NCBI RefSeq assembly: GCF_001953885.1
Contig: NZ_MQUS01000033.1
Location: 29,369-93,368 of the forward strand
DNA length: 64,000 bases
Direction of reading: 5' to 3'
From: Streptomyces sp. IMTB 2501
GTDB taxonomy: Bacteria; Actinomycetota; Actinomycetes; Streptomycetales; Streptomycetaceae
Shown here: positions 57,502-64,000 of the stretch, in pieces
Layout of the letters: the number at the start of each line of letters is the position of its first letter
Position numbering within the stretch: the first letter of the stretch is position 1
Translations under genes and position numbers: made by a program
The notes under the pieces: model-generated
Told to the model about the DNA's origin: nothing
Database searches by the model: none
The model's input: only the letters and a program-made list of their open reading frames with translations

Positions 57502-58737
57502 ATGAACGACCGGCTGCCCGACCACCGCCGCCTCGGCCGCGAACTCGGCCTGTTCGACAGCGACCCGCTGATGGGCGCCGGACTGCCGTACTGGCTGCCC
57601 GACGGCGCGGTCGTACGGCACACCCTGGAGGAGTACATCCGGGAGGCCGAACGCCGGGCCGGGTACCGGCACGTGTACTCGCCCGCGCTCGGCAAACGGG
57701 AGCTGTACGAGATCTCCGGGCACTGGGACCACTACCGCGACGACATGTACCCGCCCATGCGGCTGGGTCCCCATGAGTCCGACGAGGTCGTGCTACGGCC
57801 CAGCCTCTGCCCCCACCACGCCCTGATCTACCGCTCCCGCTCCCACAGCTACCGCGAACTGCCGTTGCGGATCGCCGAGCTGGGCGGCATGTACCGCGCG
57901 GAACTCTCCGGCGTCCTCGGCGGCCTCACCCGCGTCCGGGCCATCCAGCTCAACGACGCCCATATCTTCTGCACCCTGGAGCAGGCGGTCGAGGAGGCCC
58001 GCGACGCGCTGGAGCTGATCGCCCGCGCCTACGCCGACCTCGGCATCGAGGCCGTACGGCACCGGCTGTCGCTGCCCGGCGAGGGCGGCAAGTACGTCGC
58101 CGACCCCGAACTGTGGCAGCGAGCCACCGCGTTGCTGAAGCAGGTCCTCGCCGAGGCCGGGGTGGAGTACGAGGAGGCGGCGGGCGAGGCCGCGTTCTAC
58201 GGCCCGAAGATCGACGTGCAGATCGCCGACCCGGCCGGCCGCGAGTCCACCCTGTCCACCGTGCAGATCGACTTCCACCAGCCGGCCCGCTTCGACCTTC
58301 ACTACATCGGCGCGGACGGCGCCAGGCACCGCCCGGTGATGGTGCACCGCAGCATCATCGGCAGCGTCGAGCGGGCCGTGGCCCACCTCCTGGAGGCGCA
58401 CTCCGGCGCCCTTCCGGCCTGGCTGGCCCCCGTCCAGCTGGTGGTGCTGCCGGTCGCCGAGGAGCAGCGGGAGCGGGCGGCGGACGTCCTACGGGAGGCC
58501 CGGGAACTGGGCCTGCGCGCCGAACTCGCGGGGCCCGCCGAGGGCACCCTCGGCGCCCGGATCCGGGCCGCGCGCCTGGTGCCGTACCAGGCGGTGATCG
58601 GCGACCGGGAGGCCGGCGCGGGCCTGGCCGCCGTACGCCTGCGGGACGGCCGCCGGCCCGGCGCGCTGCCGGTGCCTGAGCTGCTGTCCCGGATGGCCGC
58701 ACGGGTGGCGGCGCGCGGCACCGTGCTGTGGGACTGA
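57502..58737 (+). CDS. thrS: Threonyl-tRNA synthetase, short form lacking TGS and editing domains
   Basis: 411 residues against ~650 for the standard enzyme. From ATG 57502 (GAGGAG 7 bases upstream) it begins at the catalytic core: DHRRLGRELGLFDSDPLMGA, then YWLPDGAVVRHTLEEYI, the zinc-ligand Cys in RPSLCPHH, and motif 3 PVMVHRSIIGSVERAVAHLL. The C-terminal anticodon-binding domain is present (LAPVQLVVLPVAEEQRERAA). The N1/N2 domains that edit mischarged Ser-tRNA-Thr are missing. It resembles the second, inducible ThrRS of Streptomyces and cyanobacteria. The Thr-codon attenuator suggests it is switched on when threonine charging falls. Confidence 0.92.
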   Translation: MNDRLPDHRRLGRELGLFDSDPLMGAGLPYWLPDGAVVRHTLEEYIREAERRAGYRHVYSPALGKRELYEISGHWDHYRDDMYPPMRLGPHESDEVVLRPSLCPHHALIYRSRSHSYRELPLRIAELGGMYRAELSGVLGGLTRVRAIQLNDAHIFCTLEQAVEEARDALELIARAYADLGIEAVRHRLSLPGEGGKYVADPELWQRATALLKQVLAEAGVEYEEAAGEAAFYGPKIDVQIADPAGRESTLSTVQIDFHQPARFDLHYIGADGARHRPVMVHRSIIGSVERAVAHLLEAHSGALPAWLAPVQLVVLPVAEEQRERAADVLREARELGLRAELAGPAEGTLGARIRAARLVPYQAVIGDREAGAGLAAVRLRDGRRPGALPVPELLSRMAARVAARGTVLWD

Positions 58738-58797
58738 TCTAGGGTTCTGGTGTCGGAGTCGGTATCGGTATCGGTGTTGTACGACGAAGGAGTCCGC

Positions 58798-59766
58798 GTG
58801 ACCGGTCAGCCCATCCCCGTGATCATCGACTGCGACACCGGCGTCGACGACGCCCTCGCCCTGCTGCTCGCCGTGCGCCACCCCGGCCTCGATCTGCGGG
58901 CGGTGACCTGCGTGGCCGGGAACACGGACGTCGACGGCGTCGTCCGCAACACCCTGACCGTGCTGGAGCAGGCGGGCGCCCCGGAGATCCCGGTGGGCCG
59001 GGGCGCCGAACGCCCGCTGCTCGAACCGGCCCGCGCGGCGAAGCATGTGCACGGCGCCGACGGCATGGGCGACCTGGGGCTGCCCGCGCCGAAGCGGACC
59101 AAGTCCGAGCTGGACGCCGTGGCCCTGCTGCGCCGCGAGATCCTGGCCTCCCCGCGCCCGGTCACGCTGATCCCCACCGCGCCCCTCACGAACATCGCCC
59201 TGCTGCTGCGCACCCACCCTGAGGTGACCCGCAACATCCAGCGGATCGTCTTCATGGGCGGCGCGGTCGCCATCGGGAACGCCACGCCGGTCGCCGAGTT
59301 CAACGTCTGGCACGACCCGGAGGCGGCGGCGATCCTGCTCACGGCCGGTGTGCCGATCACGATGTACGGCCTCGACGTGTTCATGCAGGTCGTCGTGGAC
59401 GCCCCGGACGTCCACCGGCTGCGGCAGAGCAGCGACCCCGGCACCCGCCTGGCCGGCGAACTCCTCGCGCACCGGCCGACCGCGGTGGGCGAGGAGCCGG
59501 AGGCGGAGGAGGCGGGCGGCCTCGGGGACGCCGGTGCGGTGTGCGCGGTCGCCGACCCGCGGGGCATCACCTCGCGCCTGCTGCCGGTCGAGGTCTCCCT
59601 CGCCCCCGGCCCCGGACGGGGCCAGACGATCGTCGACCGCCGCCCGCGTCCCGGCGAGTCCGAGATCCACGAGGGCCGCCGCGAACAGGCCCTGGTGGAC
59701 GTGGCCTTGGAGGTCGACGTGGCCCGCTACGTCAAGCTCTACCTGGACACGGTGGAGCGCCCTTAG
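58798..59766 (+). CDS. Inosine-uridine preferring nucleoside hydrolase
   Basis: 322 residues from GTG 58798 with GAAGGAG seven bases before it. The family's calcium-binding DxDxxxDD motif is IIDCDTGVDDALALLLA near residue 9. GNTDVDGVVRNTLTVLEQAG, the active-site region VTLIPTAPLTNIALLLRTHP and MGGAVAIGNATPVAEFNVWHDPEAA segments (Asn and second Asp) are all in order. It cleaves ribonucleosides to base and ribose for salvage, in the cytosol. Gap to the synthetase gene is 60 bases, including short GTATCGGT repeats. Confidence 0.93.
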   Translation: MTGQPIPVIIDCDTGVDDALALLLAVRHPGLDLRAVTCVAGNTDVDGVVRNTLTVLEQAGAPEIPVGRGAERPLLEPARAAKHVHGADGMGDLGLPAPKRTKSELDAVALLRREILASPRPVTLIPTAPLTNIALLLRTHPEVTRNIQRIVFMGGAVAIGNATPVAEFNVWHDPEAAAILLTAGVPITMYGLDVFMQVVVDAPDVHRLRQSSDPGTRLAGELLAHRPTAVGEEPEAEEAGGLGDAGAVCAVADPRGITSRLLPVEVSLAPGPGRGQTIVDRRPRPGESEIHEGRREQALVDVALEVDVARYVKLYLDTVERP

Positions 59767-59875
59767 CCCGTGCTCGCGATCGGCTCCGTCTTCGGTGGGG
59801 GTTCCCTTTCCGGGTGATGTGGACAGATTTCCTGTGCCGTCGTCCGTCCTTCCAGAAGGCCCGAAGGGAACCCGT

Positions 59876-61525
59876 ATGGCAGACCTCTCCTCCAGGAACC
59901 CCGACTGGTGGCGTCAGGCCGTCATCTACCAGGTCTACCCGCGCAGCTTCGCCGACGCCGACGGTGACGGCCTCGGCGATCTGCGCGGCATCACCCAGCG
60001 CCTGAACCATCTCGCCACCCTCGGTGTCGACGCCCTGTGGCTGAGCCCCTTCTACCCCTCCGAGCTGGCCGACGGCGGCTACGACGTCTGTGACCACCGG
60101 GATGTCGACCCCCGCCTCGGCACCCTGGACGACTTCGACGCCCTGGTCGGCGAGGCCCACCGGCTCGGTCTGAAGGTCGTCGTCGACATCGTCCCGAACC
60201 ACACCTCGCACCGGCACCCCTGGTTCCAGGAGGCCCTGCGTGCCGCCCCCGGCTCCCCAGCCCGCGACCGCTACGTCTTCCGCCCCGGCCGTGGCGAGCA
60301 CGGCGAACTCCCGCCCACCGACTGGCAGTCCGTCTTCGGCGGCAGCGCATGGCAGCGGACCCCGGACGGCGAGTGGTACCTGCACCTCTTCGCCCCCGAA
60401 CAGCCCGACCTCAACTGGGACAACGACGACGTCCGCGCCGACTTCCGCACCACCCTGCGCTTCTGGTCCGACCGGGGCGTGGACGGCTTCCGCGTCGACG
60501 TCGCCCATGGCCTCGCCAAGGATCTCGCCGAGCCGCTGCGGGACACCGGGAACCTGGGCGCCACCGGCGAGGCGGCCCTGCCGCGCGTCCCGCCGGGCAG
60601 CCACCCGTACTGGGACCGCGACGAGGTGCACGAGATCTACCGCGACTGGCGCAAGGTCTTCGACGCCTACAGCCCGGCGCGCAGCGCCGTCGCCGAGGCC
60701 TGGGTCCCGGGCGCCCGCCGGGCCCGGTACGCCCGCCCCGACGAACTCGGCCAGGCCTTCAACTTCGAGTATCTGGAAGCCCGTTGGGACGCGACGGAAC
60801 TGCGCCGGGTCATCACCGACGAACTGGCCACCGCCCGAACCGCCGGTGCCTCCGCCACCTGGGTCCTCTCCAATCACGACGTCGTACGCCACGCCTCCCG
60901 CCTGATGCTCCCGCCCGGAACCGACCCGGAGGCCTGGCTGCTGTCCGGCGGCGCCGCGCCCGCGATCGACACCGGGGCCGGGCTGCGCCGGGCCCGCGCG
61001 GCGACCCTGCTGATGCTGGCGCTGCCCGGGTCGTCGTACCTCTACCAGGGTGAGGAACTCGGCCTGCCCGAGGTCGCCGACCTGCCCGTCGAGGCACTCC
61101 AGGACCCGATCTGGGAACAGACCGGCCATGTGCGCAAGGGGCGTGACGGCTGCCGGGTGCCGCTGCCGTGGACGGTGGCCGGACCGTCCTGCGGCTTCGG
61201 CCCCGGCGCCGGCTGGCTGCCGCAGCCCCCGTCCTTCGCGTCGTACGCCGTCGAGGCGCAGACGGGCACGGACGGCTCGACCCTGGAGCTGTACCGCACG
61301 GCCCTTCGCCTGCGCCGCAAACTCCTGGAGGGCGAGACCCTGACGTGGTCCGCCGACAGCACGCCCGCCGTGCTGGACTTCACCCGCTCCCCGGGCTGGC
61401 GCTGCGTCACCAACCTCGGGGGTGTGCCGGTGCCGTTGCCGCCGGGCGAGGTCCTGCTGGCCAGTGGGCCACTGGACGGGAGCGGGGTCCTTCCCCCTGA
61501 TACGAGCGTGTGGTTGACGCCCTGA
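59876..61525 (+). CDS. GH13 alpha-glucosidase
   Basis: 549 residues from ATG 59876 (GAAGGGA upstream). A (beta/alpha)8 barrel with the family regions: I VVVDIVPNHTSHRHP, II DGFRVDVAHGLAKD (catalytic nucleophile Asp), III RSAVAEAWVPGARRARYAR (Glu acid/base) and IV TWVLSNHDVVRHA. The start WWRQAVIYQVYPRSFADADG and the B-domain DLRGITQRLNHLATLGVDAL are typical of oligo-1,6-/alpha-glucosidase types such as AglA. No signal peptide, so it hydrolyses imported maltose or oligoglucosides inside the cell. Confidence 0.93.
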   Translation: MADLSSRNPDWWRQAVIYQVYPRSFADADGDGLGDLRGITQRLNHLATLGVDALWLSPFYPSELADGGYDVCDHRDVDPRLGTLDDFDALVGEAHRLGLKVVVDIVPNHTSHRHPWFQEALRAAPGSPARDRYVFRPGRGEHGELPPTDWQSVFGGSAWQRTPDGEWYLHLFAPEQPDLNWDNDDVRADFRTTLRFWSDRGVDGFRVDVAHGLAKDLAEPLRDTGNLGATGEAALPRVPPGSHPYWDRDEVHEIYRDWRKVFDAYSPARSAVAEAWVPGARRARYARPDELGQAFNFEYLEARWDATELRRVITDELATARTAGASATWVLSNHDVVRHASRLMLPPGTDPEAWLLSGGAAPAIDTGAGLRRARAATLLMLALPGSSYLYQGEELGLPEVADLPVEALQDPIWEQTGHVRKGRDGCRVPLPWTVAGPSCGFGPGAGWLPQPPSFASYAVEAQTGTDGSTLELYRTALRLRRKLLEGETLTWSADSTPAVLDFTRSPGWRCVTNLGGVPVPLPPGEVLLASGPLDGSGVLPPDTSVWLTP

Positions 61526-61531
61526 GGGCAC

Positions 61532-62317
61532 TCAGCCCGCAGGCGGTGCCGGGCTCGCCCCCGGCGACGCACCGGCGCCGCCCCCGGCGATCCCGTTGAT
61601 GTCGGCGGGCGTGGACGTCGCGTTGGGCGGCGGCGTGAGCACCACCTGCGGCTGACCCGCCGGAGGCGGTGGTGGGGTCAGGTCGGAGTTGGGGAGCTTC
61701 GGCGGGGTCGTCTGCTGGAACACGGTCTGGTCGAAGTCGACCAGACCGGTTGCCTCCATCACCTTGATGTGGTCGAGGACGGTGTTGTTGGCCTGCTCGG
61801 CCAGGGCACGTACCAGCGTGTTCTTGGTGGTGGAGCGGATCTTGGCGATCGTGTTGAAGATCGAACCGTGCGTCATCCGCAGGATGTTGGCGAAGTCGGA
61901 GTCGAACTTCTTGCCGCTCTCCGACTTCAACTGGCTGACGAAGCCCTGCTGCTGGGGGCTCGGCAGGTTGGGCAGCGTGATGTTCAGCATCGGCGCGATC
62001 TTGCGGCAGGTGGAGTCCAGCGCCGCGTGCCCGTCGACCAGGTGCTGGCTCGCCGTGATCACCGTCTTCGTCGTGCCCTTCTGCAGCCCGATCTGCCCCA
62101 CCGGGTACTCCCACAGGCCGGCCGCGCGCACCTTCACCACGAAGTCCCGGTCCTGCTCGGTGAGCGGCCCCCACTGGGTGTTGGCGATGACACGGTCCTG
62201 TGCGCTCGCGACCTTGCTCAGACCGAGCATGCTCGGGTAGGCCAGTGCCGCGAGGGTCATCGCCATCGCACCGCCCACGAAGAGCGTTCCCGTCGCGTTC
62301 CGCGAAAAGCGCAGCAC
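61532..62317 (-). CDS. Exported DUF4142-domain protein
   Basis: 261 residues from GTG 62317 with GGAGG upstream. An N-terminal signal/anchor (GTLFVGGAMAMTLAALAY) is followed by the helical DUF4142 domain (~45-195: LTEQDRDFVVKVRAAGLWEY, VGQIGLQKGTTKTVITASQH, SQLKSESGKKFDSDFANILR). A Pro/Gly/Ala-rich tail ends the protein. It is an extracytoplasmic four-helix, ferritin-like bundle of unknown function, often linked to stress or envelope. It is convergent with the alpha-glucosidase (6-base gap) and divergent from the oxygenase-like gene. Confidence 0.85.
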   Translation of the reverse strand: MLRFSRNATGTLFVGGAMAMTLAALAYPSMLGLSKVASAQDRVIANTQWGPLTEQDRDFVVKVRAAGLWEYPVGQIGLQKGTTKTVITASQHLVDGHAALDSTCRKIAPMLNITLPNLPSPQQQGFVSQLKSESGKKFDSDFANILRMTHGSIFNTIAKIRSTTKNTLVRALAEQANNTVLDHIKVMEATGLVDFDQTVFQQTTPPKLPNSDLTPPPPPAGQPQVVLTPPPNATSTPADINGIAGGGAGASPGASPAPPAG

Positions 62318-62467
62318 CGTGCCTCCTGCCCGGTCGGGGAGCCGCCCACATGACGGCGTGGGGCGGTTCGGACACACAGCAGTACGGATGCGGGGGACGT
62401 TCGTATCTGTGCGGCAGGTAAAGAAGAGTTGACCATTCCTCGGGAGAGACGAGGGGAAACGCTGTCC

Positions 62468-62473
62468 TAGATT
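62468..62473 (+). promoter_or_regulatory. Possible -10 box of a leaderless transcript
   Basis: TAGATT ends 6 bases before ATG 62480, so the oxygenase-like mRNA may begin at its start codon. Confidence 0.4.
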
Positions 62474-62479
62474 CGCCGT

Positions 62480-63166
62480 ATGCCCCCACAGCCGCCCCCC
62501 AGGATGCCCGCGGCACTGCCCGTGCTGCCCTACCGCAAGCCCACCAAGGGCCGCGACTACTGGGTCTTCGACGACGCCCTGCCCGAGGCCGGCGCCGTAC
62601 GGGAGCGGTGTCTGGCCAAGGACGACTGGGTCGAGGGGTACCCGTACACCTCCGAGACCTGGCCCGGGCTGCGGGCCATGCCCGGACTGGAGCCCGGTGA
62701 ACTCGCCGTCGTCGAGCGGCTGGTGAAGCAGGCCACCGGCGCGAAGGAGCTGTGGGTGCAGCAGGCACCCGGCGGTGGCACCCTGAACCACAACTGCGTC
62801 CAGGTGGTCGGGGAGGGCGAGAGCGAGCCCCGCCCGCACACCGACTCCCGCGCGCTGTGCCGGTACGCGGCCGTGCTGTATCTCAACCCGAACGTCCCCA
62901 AGGACTGCGGCACCGCCTTCTACCGCCAGTCACTGCCCGGCGGCCGGCTCGGCGGCAACATCGTCCAGGCTCCGCACAACAACCTCGTGGAGGCCCTGGG
63001 CACCCGGTTCGTGCCGGGCAACCACTTCGAGGAGGACGTCCGCGTCCCGCACAAGTACAACCGCCTCCTCCTCTACAACGCCAACCTCGTGCACAGCGCG
63101 ACCGGTTACCACGGCAAGACGCTGGAGGAGAAGCGGATGACGGCGGTCTTCTTCTGGATGGCGTGA
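62480..63166 (+). CDS. 2-oxoglutarate/Fe(II)-oxygenase-like protein (DUF6445)
   Basis: 228 residues. A HxD metal motif lies at H120-D122 (RPHTDSRALCRYAAVLYLNP) and the distal His at about H205 (LYNANLVHSATGYHGKTLEE), with a later Arg as possible 2-oxoglutarate ligand in EKRMTAVFFW. The spacing fits the prolyl-4-hydroxylase-like double-stranded beta-helix fold. LNPNVPKDCGTAFYRQSL marks the DUF6445 branch, whose substrate is unknown. It could hydroxylate a protein or peptide. No signal peptide. Confidence 0.8.
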   Translation: MPPQPPPRMPAALPVLPYRKPTKGRDYWVFDDALPEAGAVRERCLAKDDWVEGYPYTSETWPGLRAMPGLEPGELAVVERLVKQATGAKELWVQQAPGGGTLNHNCVQVVGEGESEPRPHTDSRALCRYAAVLYLNPNVPKDCGTAFYRQSLPGGRLGGNIVQAPHNNLVEALGTRFVPGNHFEEDVRVPHKYNRLLLYNANLVHSATGYHGKTLEEKRMTAVFFWMA

Positions 63167-63215
63167 CCCCGCCGACCGCCTCGGGCAGCCCCCGAGCAAC
63201 CTGGAGCAACTCCCG

Positions 63216-63563
63216 TCACAGGATCAGCAGCAGGGTGGCCGCCAGCGCGGTGCAGCCGGCGCACACCGCGAGGGCCACGCCGACGCAGCGGCGCCGCAGG
63301 TCCTGGTAGCGCTGCTCGTACTCGGCGCGCAGGGAGACACAGCGGGCCGCGACGCGTTCCAGGTCCGCCCGGGCGCGGTGCAGGCTGTCGGCGACGTACC
63401 GGCGCTCGATGTCCTCGCGCTGCGCGGTCGTCAGCCACTCCATGGGCGCGACGAACTCCCGTGCGCGCTGCTTCGCCTCGGCGATCCGGGCCTGCCAGAG
63501 CAGGTATCCCTCCACCTCGTTGGCGAGGGCGCCGTCGGTGCCCTGCCTCGGCGGACCGTTCAC
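63216..63563 (-). CDS. Small C-terminally anchored membrane protein downstream of ctaD
   Basis: 115 residues from GTG 63563, overlapping the ctaD stop by four bases (GTGA), so co-translated with it. A long charged helical region (EVEGYLLWQARIAEAKQRAR, SLHRARADLERVAARCVSLR) suggests a coiled coil. One C-terminal membrane helix (CVGVALAVCAGCTALAATLL) has its N-terminus inside. It may assist or interact with the terminal oxidase; the family is not recognised. Confidence 0.65.
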   Translation of the reverse strand: MNGPPRQGTDGALANEVEGYLLWQARIAEAKQRAREFVAPMEWLTTAQREDIERRYVADSLHRARADLERVAARCVSLRAEYEQRYQDLRRRCVGVALAVCAGCTALAATLLLIL

Positions 63564-64000
63564 TCCTGCCCTCGGCCGGGCCTCGCCGGGACGTGGACCT
63601 CGTGCTCCAGCATCGCGATGTCGGGGTGGTGCAGGTCGAACGCCGGGGACTCGCTGCGGATCCGGGGGAGGGTGACGAAGTTGTGGCGCGGCGGCGGGCA
63701 GGAGGTCGCCCACTCCAGGGAACGGCCGTAGCCCCACGGGTCGTCGACGCCGACCTCCTTGCCGTATCTCGCCGTCTTCCACACGTTGTAGAGGAACGGC
63801 AGCATCGACAGGCCGAGCAGGAACGAGCCGATCGTGGAGAGCGTGTTCAGGGTGGTGAAGCCGTCGGCGGCCAGGTAGTCGGCGTAGCGGCGGGGCATGC
63901 CCTCGGCGCCCAGCCAGTGCTGGACCAGGAACGTGGTGTGGAAGCCGATGAAGAGGGTCCAGAAGGTGATCTTGCCGAGGCGCTCGTCGAGCATCTTGCC
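63560..64000 (-). CDS. ctaD: Cytochrome c oxidase subunit I, C-terminal part
   Basis: 147 residues from the window edge to the stop at 63560, in minus-strand reading. KMLDERLGKITFWTLFIGFH, HWLGAEGMPRRYADYLAADG and TIGSFLLGLSMLPFLYNVWK match the last membrane helices and loops of aa3-type subunit I (CtaD). The tail (RYGKEVGVDDPWGYGRSLEW, ATSCPPPRHNFVTLPRIRSE) is the actinobacterial C-terminus. It is the membrane-embedded catalytic subunit of the terminal oxidase. The gene starts beyond the window, so whether it is the main copy or an extra ctaD cannot be told. Confidence 0.9.
   Translation of the reverse strand, partial: GKMLDERLGKITFWTLFIGFHTTFLVQHWLGAEGMPRRYADYLAADGFTTLNTLSTIGSFLLGLSMLPFLYNVWKTARYGKEVGVDDPWGYGRSLEWATSCPPPRHNFVTLPRIRSESPAFDLHHPDIAMLEHEVHVPARPGRGQE

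Noticed and set aside
1..64000. tRNA, rRNA or CRISPR loci
   Set aside because: No T-loop/acceptor-stem pairs, rRNA-like stretches or regularly spaced identical direct repeats with unique spacers were seen; the tandem repeats found are coding or promoter repeats.

Overview
The window is a very GC-rich actinobacterial chromosome segment, almost certainly from a Streptomyces. Evidence for this includes GTG/TTG starts, four-base ATGA/GTGA stop-start overlaps, a perfect Streptomyces-type parS site, a proteasome activator with a C-terminal HbYX-like tail, paired PknB-like kinases, two SpoIIE-type phosphatases and a FadE5-like acyl-CoA dehydrogenase. The gene order resembles the conserved chromosome core on one side of oriC in S. 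coelicolor (moeA, kinases, bkd operon, D,D-carboxypeptidase, aspS, metG, short thrS). All calls come from reading the sequence; no database search was run.

Layout. 1-1717: molybdenum cofactor genes (end of a MobA-like protein, then moeA). 1714-5394: a potassium-channel gene cut in two by a 2.6-kb insertion (2124-4701) flanked by 8-bp direct repeats. The insertion carries an accessory gene, a cysteine-rich possible bacteriocin/RiPP precursor, a small CxxC partner and the broken end of a regulator. 5467-12833: quinone oxidoreductase, membrane-anchored secreted protein, proteasome activator (Bpa), two divergent Ser/Thr kinases and a phosphotransferase. 12940-17675: orphan response regulator and a three-gene branched-chain 2-oxoacid dehydrogenase operon ending in a strong terminator. 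17826-27436: secreted and membrane proteins, a YtrA-type GntR regulator with its operator, D,D-carboxypeptidase, GntR plus MFS pair, nitrilase-like hydrolase, GlxA-like regulator and cupin. 27521-34928: thioredoxin-NHL protein, M18 aminopeptidase, acyl-CoA dehydrogenase, SseB-like protein, pirin and a small secreted peptide. 35087-43610: AI-2E family permease, multidomain SpoIIE phosphatase, aspS (with a near-perfect parS inside), an AbiEii-like nucleotidyltransferase, DoxX-like protein and metG. 43788-53003: acidic-repeat VWA protein, FUSC transporter, exonuclease-family protein, membrane proteins and a second SpoIIE phosphatase. 53003-64000: M20 amidohydrolase, WD40 remnant, a divergent secreted-peptide/XRE-TPR pair, lipoprotein, thrS with a threonine-codon leader and attenuator, nucleoside hydrolase, alpha-glucosidase, DUF4142 protein, a 2OG-oxygenase-like protein and the end of ctaD.

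Most of the window is core metabolism, envelope and signalling. The parts that stand out are the insertion in the K+ channel with its cysteine-rich product, the secreted peptide/TPR regulator pair at 54.7-56.3 kb, the leaderless Thr-codon leader in front of an editing-less ThrRS, and two parS sites 37 kb apart, which suggest the region lies within the oriC-proximal ParB domain.
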